Shown piece after piece: positions 59,615-64,000 of a DNA stretch of 64,000 bases. The notes under the pieces are model-generated. The model ran no database searches and was not told the origin of the DNA. It saw only the letters and a list, made by a program, of their open reading frames with translations. Made by a program: the position numbers and the translations under genes. Positions within the stretch are counted from its first letter, which is position 1. The number at the start of each line of letters is the position of its first letter. Origin of the DNA: Schizophyllum amplum (taxonomy: Eukaryota; Basidiomycota; Agaricomycetes; Agaricales; Schizophyllaceae); the NCBI GenBank assembly GCA_007026445.1, contig VDMD01000003.1, positions 1,364,001-1,428,000 of the forward strand, given 5' to 3'.

Positions 59615-60576
59615 ATCTGAAGTTCGATGATATAACCCGAATAGCAAGTCCGAAATTCCAGGGATTCTTGTCGATTGCCCCGCAAGACATACGCTGATGC
59701 GCAAGAAATAACCACAGCATGCTTTGCCTGTCAATGGACCATGCGCTACGATTGTGGCGTGCGCTGCTCGTGGACCGAGCATACCTTCTAACGCAGCGCG
59801 TGCCAATCACCACTTTCTGCCGACCAGAGATGCAAACACGGTCAATTTAGAGCGGCAGCAAGCCCGGGGGCATTCGAAGCCATGAGGAATACAAAACTCG
59901 GGCTCGTCCGACGCTCCTTCTACCCTTCATCAGCCCGCTTGATAGCACTCTCGTTTAAGGTCCGCTCCCGCTATCGCGTTCGACTGTCTTTACTTCTCTA
60001 CTGGCTACGGGTGTCCCGTCGAGCGACATCGTCTCGTGGGCGTGGGTGCCATGTGGACAAGTTATTCAGCGTTGGTGTGTGACATCGTTTATGTCTTCAT
60101 CCTCTACTGGCTTTCTACCCAGGAATCTGGTGATTGTGGCAATGGAGCGGCGTGGCCGAACGACATCACGAACGAAGGAAAGCAAGAGAACACGGTGAGT
60201 GGGCTTTGTTATTGTGTCCATTTGGCGGGTCGCCACTTCAAGGCGCTGATCCCCCGTCCTCCTGCACTTGGAGCATACGTATACGGACTGTATACTCTTC
60301 CAAATGACGCATCTATCATCTTGCAATCTGTACTTACTAGAATGCAGATATAGCCCCGCATCGAGCTCGTTCCGAGCGGCCTCGGAATCAGTAGCGCTGC
60401 CGTATGCCTCAACCAGTCTGCTGCCCATCAGGCGCGCGATGCCGAGCTGCAAGAGCATGATAGAGCTTCAGCAAGCTGGGGAGCAATCCTGCGCATGTGT
60501 TGCGATCGTAAGGCCGTCGTAAATATCCAAGACCTCAGAAATGGGATAGAAAAGGCCATTTTCTCTACGTTCTTCA
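59615..60576. other. Intergenic stretch between the hydrolase and tRNA-Leu
   Basis: No gene seen on either strand; open frames are short and without motif. Confidence 0.4.
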
Positions 60577-60669
60577 GGCGAGATGGCCGAGTGGTCTAAG
60601 GCGCTACGTTTAGGTTTCCGAACCCGCCCGTAGTCCGAAAGGGCGTGGGTTCGAACCCCACTCTCGTCA
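60577..60669 (+). tRNA. tRNA-Leu (UAG) with an intron
   Basis: 93 nt. The acceptor stem is GGCGAGA/TCTCGTC, and the anticodon stem CTACG/CGTAG encloses anticodon TAG at 60611-60613. A putative intron of about 13 nt starts one base after the anticodon. A class II variable arm and the T-arm GTGGG TTCGAAC CCCAC follow. The mature form is about 80 nt. TTTTT at about 60678 is the likely pol III terminator. Confidence 0.92.
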
Positions 60670-61008
60670 TACGCAGAAGTTTTTGCGTCCAGAGGCCAGA
60701 AAACGCGCTTTGGCAGCTTCAAAACGCGTACGCGGACGACCAAAACTGTTTGTTGATGTTTTATAGACAGTTCCTGTCAAACTTCGGTTCCGAAAGGTTA
60801 ATTCTCTCAAGATAAAATAGCTTCCGCGAGCTTGTTTTGAGCTTGTTGCACGACCTCGCGTGGCGGAAGGCCAAACATCTTGTTATCGAAGTTCGCGAAT
60901 CACCACTGTACTGTGTCATCGAACGTCTGCCTGGGGTAACAATTGTACTTGCATTCACGAACATCACAACTTTTTATTTCATTCGAGTGTTACGAGGACT
61001 TCAAGACT
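60670..61008. other. Intergenic stretch between tRNA-Leu and the GFA gene
   Basis: No gene seen; includes the tRNA terminator and the 3' UTR of the GFA-domain gene. Confidence 0.4.
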
Positions 61009-61748
61009 CTACTCAACCCAAAGCCCGTGTTTCTTGTGCCAACCCTCCAAGCTGTCCGGCCCGTAGTTCTCGTAGACTTGCTTCTTGCCTTCAGGCAGAC
61101 GCACATAGGCGGGCTTCGAGTCCGCCTTCACAACGACCTACATGACATGAGTTTACACGGATGGGACACCCAGTCATGCTGTGGACACACCATTTCGTCC
61201 GGAATTGTCATCTCCGAGTCGATGGCCGACGCGAAGGGGTGGATGAGCTCCGGCCTAGGAGAAAAAAGATATATGAGAAGCATTACGACGAGCGTGTCAG
61301 CCACCACGTCGCAGGAGGAAGGCGGACACGTACCATGTCTTGTCCCACAGCCAAAGCATGGTCGAGCACTTGCTGCAGAAGTTACGCTCAGAGGACGCGA
61401 TGTGCTCCTTCGGCGTGTCGCGGTCCATCACCGCCTTGTAGACGCTACAGAGTTGATATTGTCAGTTTTCAGCAAAGACTTCAGGCTCATAAAAGCGCAC
61501 CTGATCGCCTCCTTTCCCTGTAGGATCTTGAGTGAGTCGGCGTGACCGCCGAGATTGATGCTGCCACCAACGCCGCCACATTTGCGGCATATAGAGCAGG
61601 TGCAGAGCTGGGAAGGATGATAAGTTATGAGGATCGCGACCGATCGGCGCATTCGCAGACATACCTGGTACGGGACCGGCGAGCTGCTGTTCACCGTGAA
61701 GCGTACGGTGCCGCAGTGGCAGCTACCTTCAAGTTTGGCGCCAGTCAT
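61009..61748 (-). CDS. GFA-domain (glutathione-dependent formaldehyde-activating/CENP-V type) protein
   Basis: About 190 residues in five exons from ATG 61748 to TAG 61009-61011. The start MTGAKLEGSCHCGTVRF is typical: the CHCG motif supplies zinc ligands, as do CTCSICRKCGG in exon 2 and the later NFCSKCST, giving the usual two Cys-rich zinc sites of the fold. It continues WLWDKTWPELIHPFASAIDS and ends YENYGPDSLEGWHKKHGLWVE. GFA-family proteins bind small thiol adducts or are uncharacterised; the substrate is not known here. An open frame continues upstream of 61748 but without the family motif. Confidence 0.85.
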
Positions 61749-62668
61749 GTCGGTGCGATGGGTACTGTTGTTATGGGAAATAGTGCTATGCGAGACTTTG
61801 CAATGGGGCCTGCCGCGACGGATGCAGTGAGAGAAGCGATGTCTGTAGACGACGTTATGGATGGGAGGAAGATAAGGTCGGAATGGCGTCCCGGAAGCTA
61901 GCCGCAAGCCACGATGGACAACAGTTGACATCACGCTGACAGAGACGAGGGGCTCGACGCGCCGAACGGTGCGCATGCGCGAGTAACGTCATCTGAGTCG
62001 TCCGGAAGCCGTCGGGGGCGCGCGGGATTCGGAAGTCTGGCGACCGCCGCATGCCGATGAACATCCGCCAGCTGGCACAGCTCTCCGGCACTGGCCACAA
62101 TACAGTCGGTGGGCGTACGCATAGCATGGACGCAGATACAGTAGCAACGGCTCCAGAAGTCGAGGTGGAGGGGGCTGGGAGTAGAGCTTAAGACTTAGCC
62201 TAGTATCTCACGGTCACCGGACGTTTATGTTGAACTTCACCGCCTCTCGCGAATCAAAATTTATACTGGCCATTGGTCGCTTAGAGTGACAAGTCATAAC
62301 CATCAGCCATCGGTCCCCCATTGTGAGAAGCAACATACTCCCAATTCTCATCATCGTCAACTACGTCTTCCCTCTTGTACTAGGCGTATGCGTATTCGTA
62401 TATAGTGTACGTGAAAGTCCACTGTGATCGTGTCCAAGAGTATCGTACCATACGTTAGGTCAAGCAGCGTAAGTAAATAAAAACCTCTATTTCCTCGACA
62501 CCAAAACTGTCGATGGGCAAGCAAGAGCTGCTTCAACAAAACCCCCCACGAACACCAACAACGACAGACAAATAAAAGACAGGCACGTACGGTAGAGAGA
62601 GCGGTGCAATGGAGAGCATAGAGGCGATACAAATACAGAAAGATTCGGATGGGGCTGAGGCGCAGCCC
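61749..62668. other. Intergenic stretch upstream of the GFA gene
   Basis: No gene supported; holds the GFA promoter and the 3' UTR of the CCCH gene. Confidence 0.4.
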
Positions 62669-64000
62669 TCACGGCGACTCGGCAGGGAACAGGTGAAGAC
62701 GCTGCAAAGCAGGTCAGTCTTACGAAGACACGGGATGCATGCGCTCTCACCTCCACTCTCCGCCTCGTCACCCGCGGGCTCACCGCATAGGGACTCGACA
62801 TTGCACGGGCGCGGCCCGGGGTCTCCGGCAGGCTCAGGCGCCTCGGCAAGGGCGGTGTCTGAGACCGTTCCTCCTCGGTTGGGAACGCAACTGTGTTCGG
62901 AGGTACGCCGTCGTCTGAATACGCCGTTGGCGGTGGGTAGTCGACGGGTATTGAGAAGATATCATCCTCCTGTGTCTCAACTGGCAGCGGTGACTCGATC
63001 CACTCCGGTGTACGGACGGCTGGGCTGGGAGTCGGGGCGGTCCAGGCGGGCAGGAGAGGCGGCCCGAGAGGCGGCGGACGGGGCGGCAAGCAAACTGGCG
63101 GCGAGAAAGGCGGCGGCGACGGACGCAGAGCGAGAGTGGACGGCAGGCGGGGTCGCAAGCGCTGCCGGGTACTGCCCTTGCGCGGGCGCGGGGGTCGTTC
63201 AGACGGCGGGGCTAAATGGGTCGTTAGTGGCGGGTTTGCAGGAGATGAGGACGACACGTACTTGTTCTACCTAGTCTGGTTCCACCGCTGATGACGCGCC
63301 AGGTTACGGGGTAGTACTCTCGTTTCCGGTCTTCCTGCGATTCTTGCTTGGGCGCCGATGAGGGCTTGGCTGGCAGCGCGTGCACCGGCAACTCTGGTGA
63401 GGGTACCTGTGCTACTTCTCCTCCGTGTAGGCTAGATACAATGTGAGTAAGAAATCACAGAAAATTAACATTACTGACAATGTACAGCTGTCGCCCCTCG
63501 AGCACCCGGAAGTGGACAAGAAAAAGACGCAAGGGTTCGCTGTCAACCTGTCAGATGCCGTCAACGGTACGCAGAAGGAACACAACATACTCTTGTACTT
63601 AGTGCGTCGCGGCTTCGTGACTGCCGGCACTGGCTGTGTTGTAGGCATACGCACACCGAACTCGTCTACGGCCGCCACAGCAACGCTCACATCGTCGCAT
63701 TGCTCTGGTTCGTCGTTCCACCAGGGCATGTCATCGGACGCCGTTGTCGCCGTTGAGGGCGAGTACGTCAGGGAGCTCATTGACGATATGGACGACGCGG
63801 GCGTCATCATTTGCGGCGGGGTCATCATATACAATGGGGACGCCATTTGCGGCGGAGTCATCAGTGGCATGACAGAGGGGGCAGAGGGGGGCGTTGCAGG
63901 GTATATCATGGCGGGGTGTGCGGAAGGAGGAGGGCTGTTCCACTGAGCGGGGAGCTGCGGGTCTACGAGCGGCTTGTCAGATCGGTATCGCGACGACATA
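62669..64000 (-). CDS. CCCH zinc-finger protein, N-terminal side cut by the window edge
   Basis: On the minus strand the frame enters from the right edge (an ATG lies at 63997-63999, but it could be internal). The first part is Pro/Met/Ser-rich. Joining exons at introns near 63560 and 63470 yields YKTNPCVFFLSTSGCSRGDSCTFLH, here given as positions about 63600-63410: a Cys-x8-Cys-x5-Cys-x3-His zinc finger, which usually binds RNA. The next exon encodes REYYPVTWRVISGG. The last large exon (about 62750-63215) is very Pro/Arg-rich. A short final exon would end at TGA 62669-62671 with ERLHLFPAESP. Upstream residues are missing. Confidence 0.7.

Noticed and set aside
61749..61976. Upstream extension of the GFA protein from an earlier Met
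   Set aside because: The family begins directly before the CHCG motif; the extension is low-complexity and would be unusual for the fold.

Overview
The window is nuclear DNA of a filamentous basidiomycete, most likely an Agaricomycete (mushroom or polypore type; I cannot name the species). The evidence is GC-rich genes broken by many introns of about 45-60 nt with GT..AG ends and CTNA-like branch sites, genes packed on both strands with short divergent promoters, FunK1-type fungal protein kinases, a Zn(II)2Cys6 regulator with the fungal transcription-factor domain, a URC4 uracil-catabolism gene, and intronless or short-intron tRNAs transcribed on their own. Exon borders below were read by eye from splice sites and reading phase.

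Left part (1-16.1 kb): the end of an unknown gene, a 300-bp MITE-like element with long inverted termini, one unknown helical ORF and a large Zn2Cys6 transcription factor (4.1-8.3 kb). Then come two FunK1 kinase genes in tandem (9.3-12.2 and 13.3-16.1 kb). Each is preceded by an almost identical 329-bp upstream block, and the tail of a further, mostly deleted kinase copy lies between them. A third, frameshifted kinase copy lies at 32.3-34.8 kb.

Centre (16.7-31.8 kb): RPS22 (uS8) and RPS17 (eS17) are transcribed divergently from one 356-bp promoter. RPS22 has a 12-bp microexon, and its one long intron folds as an H/ACA snoRNA whose first pocket matches 18S rRNA exactly as yeast snR44 does. Next are a repeat-bearing coiled-coil gene, a 3-kb gene-poor stretch, a small cysteine-rich protein, URC4, a Sut1-like sugar/H+ transporter and the CTP-dependent diacylglycerol kinase DGK1.

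Right part (36-64 kb): cytosolic/mitochondrial arginyl-tRNA synthetase, a Spo7 subunit, three tandem DEDDy 3'-5' exonuclease paralogues with a C-terminal Cys-pair module (the third has lost a catalytic Asp), and an unusual Fab1-like PI3P 5-kinase without a FYVE finger. After these come an F-box-like protein, the U3 snoRNP protein RRP9 divergent from an alpha/beta hydrolase, a GFA-domain protein and a CCCH zinc-finger gene cut by the window edge. Two identical tRNA-Phe(GAA) genes and one intron-containing tRNA-Leu(UAG) lie between genes.

Most genes are housekeeping. Functional themes are ribosome production (RPS22, RPS17, the snoRNA, RRP9, tRNAs, ArgRS) and membrane-lipid control (DGK1, Spo7, Fab1-like). 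The lineage-specific parts are the FunK1 cluster, the exonuclease cluster and the small cysteine-rich gene.
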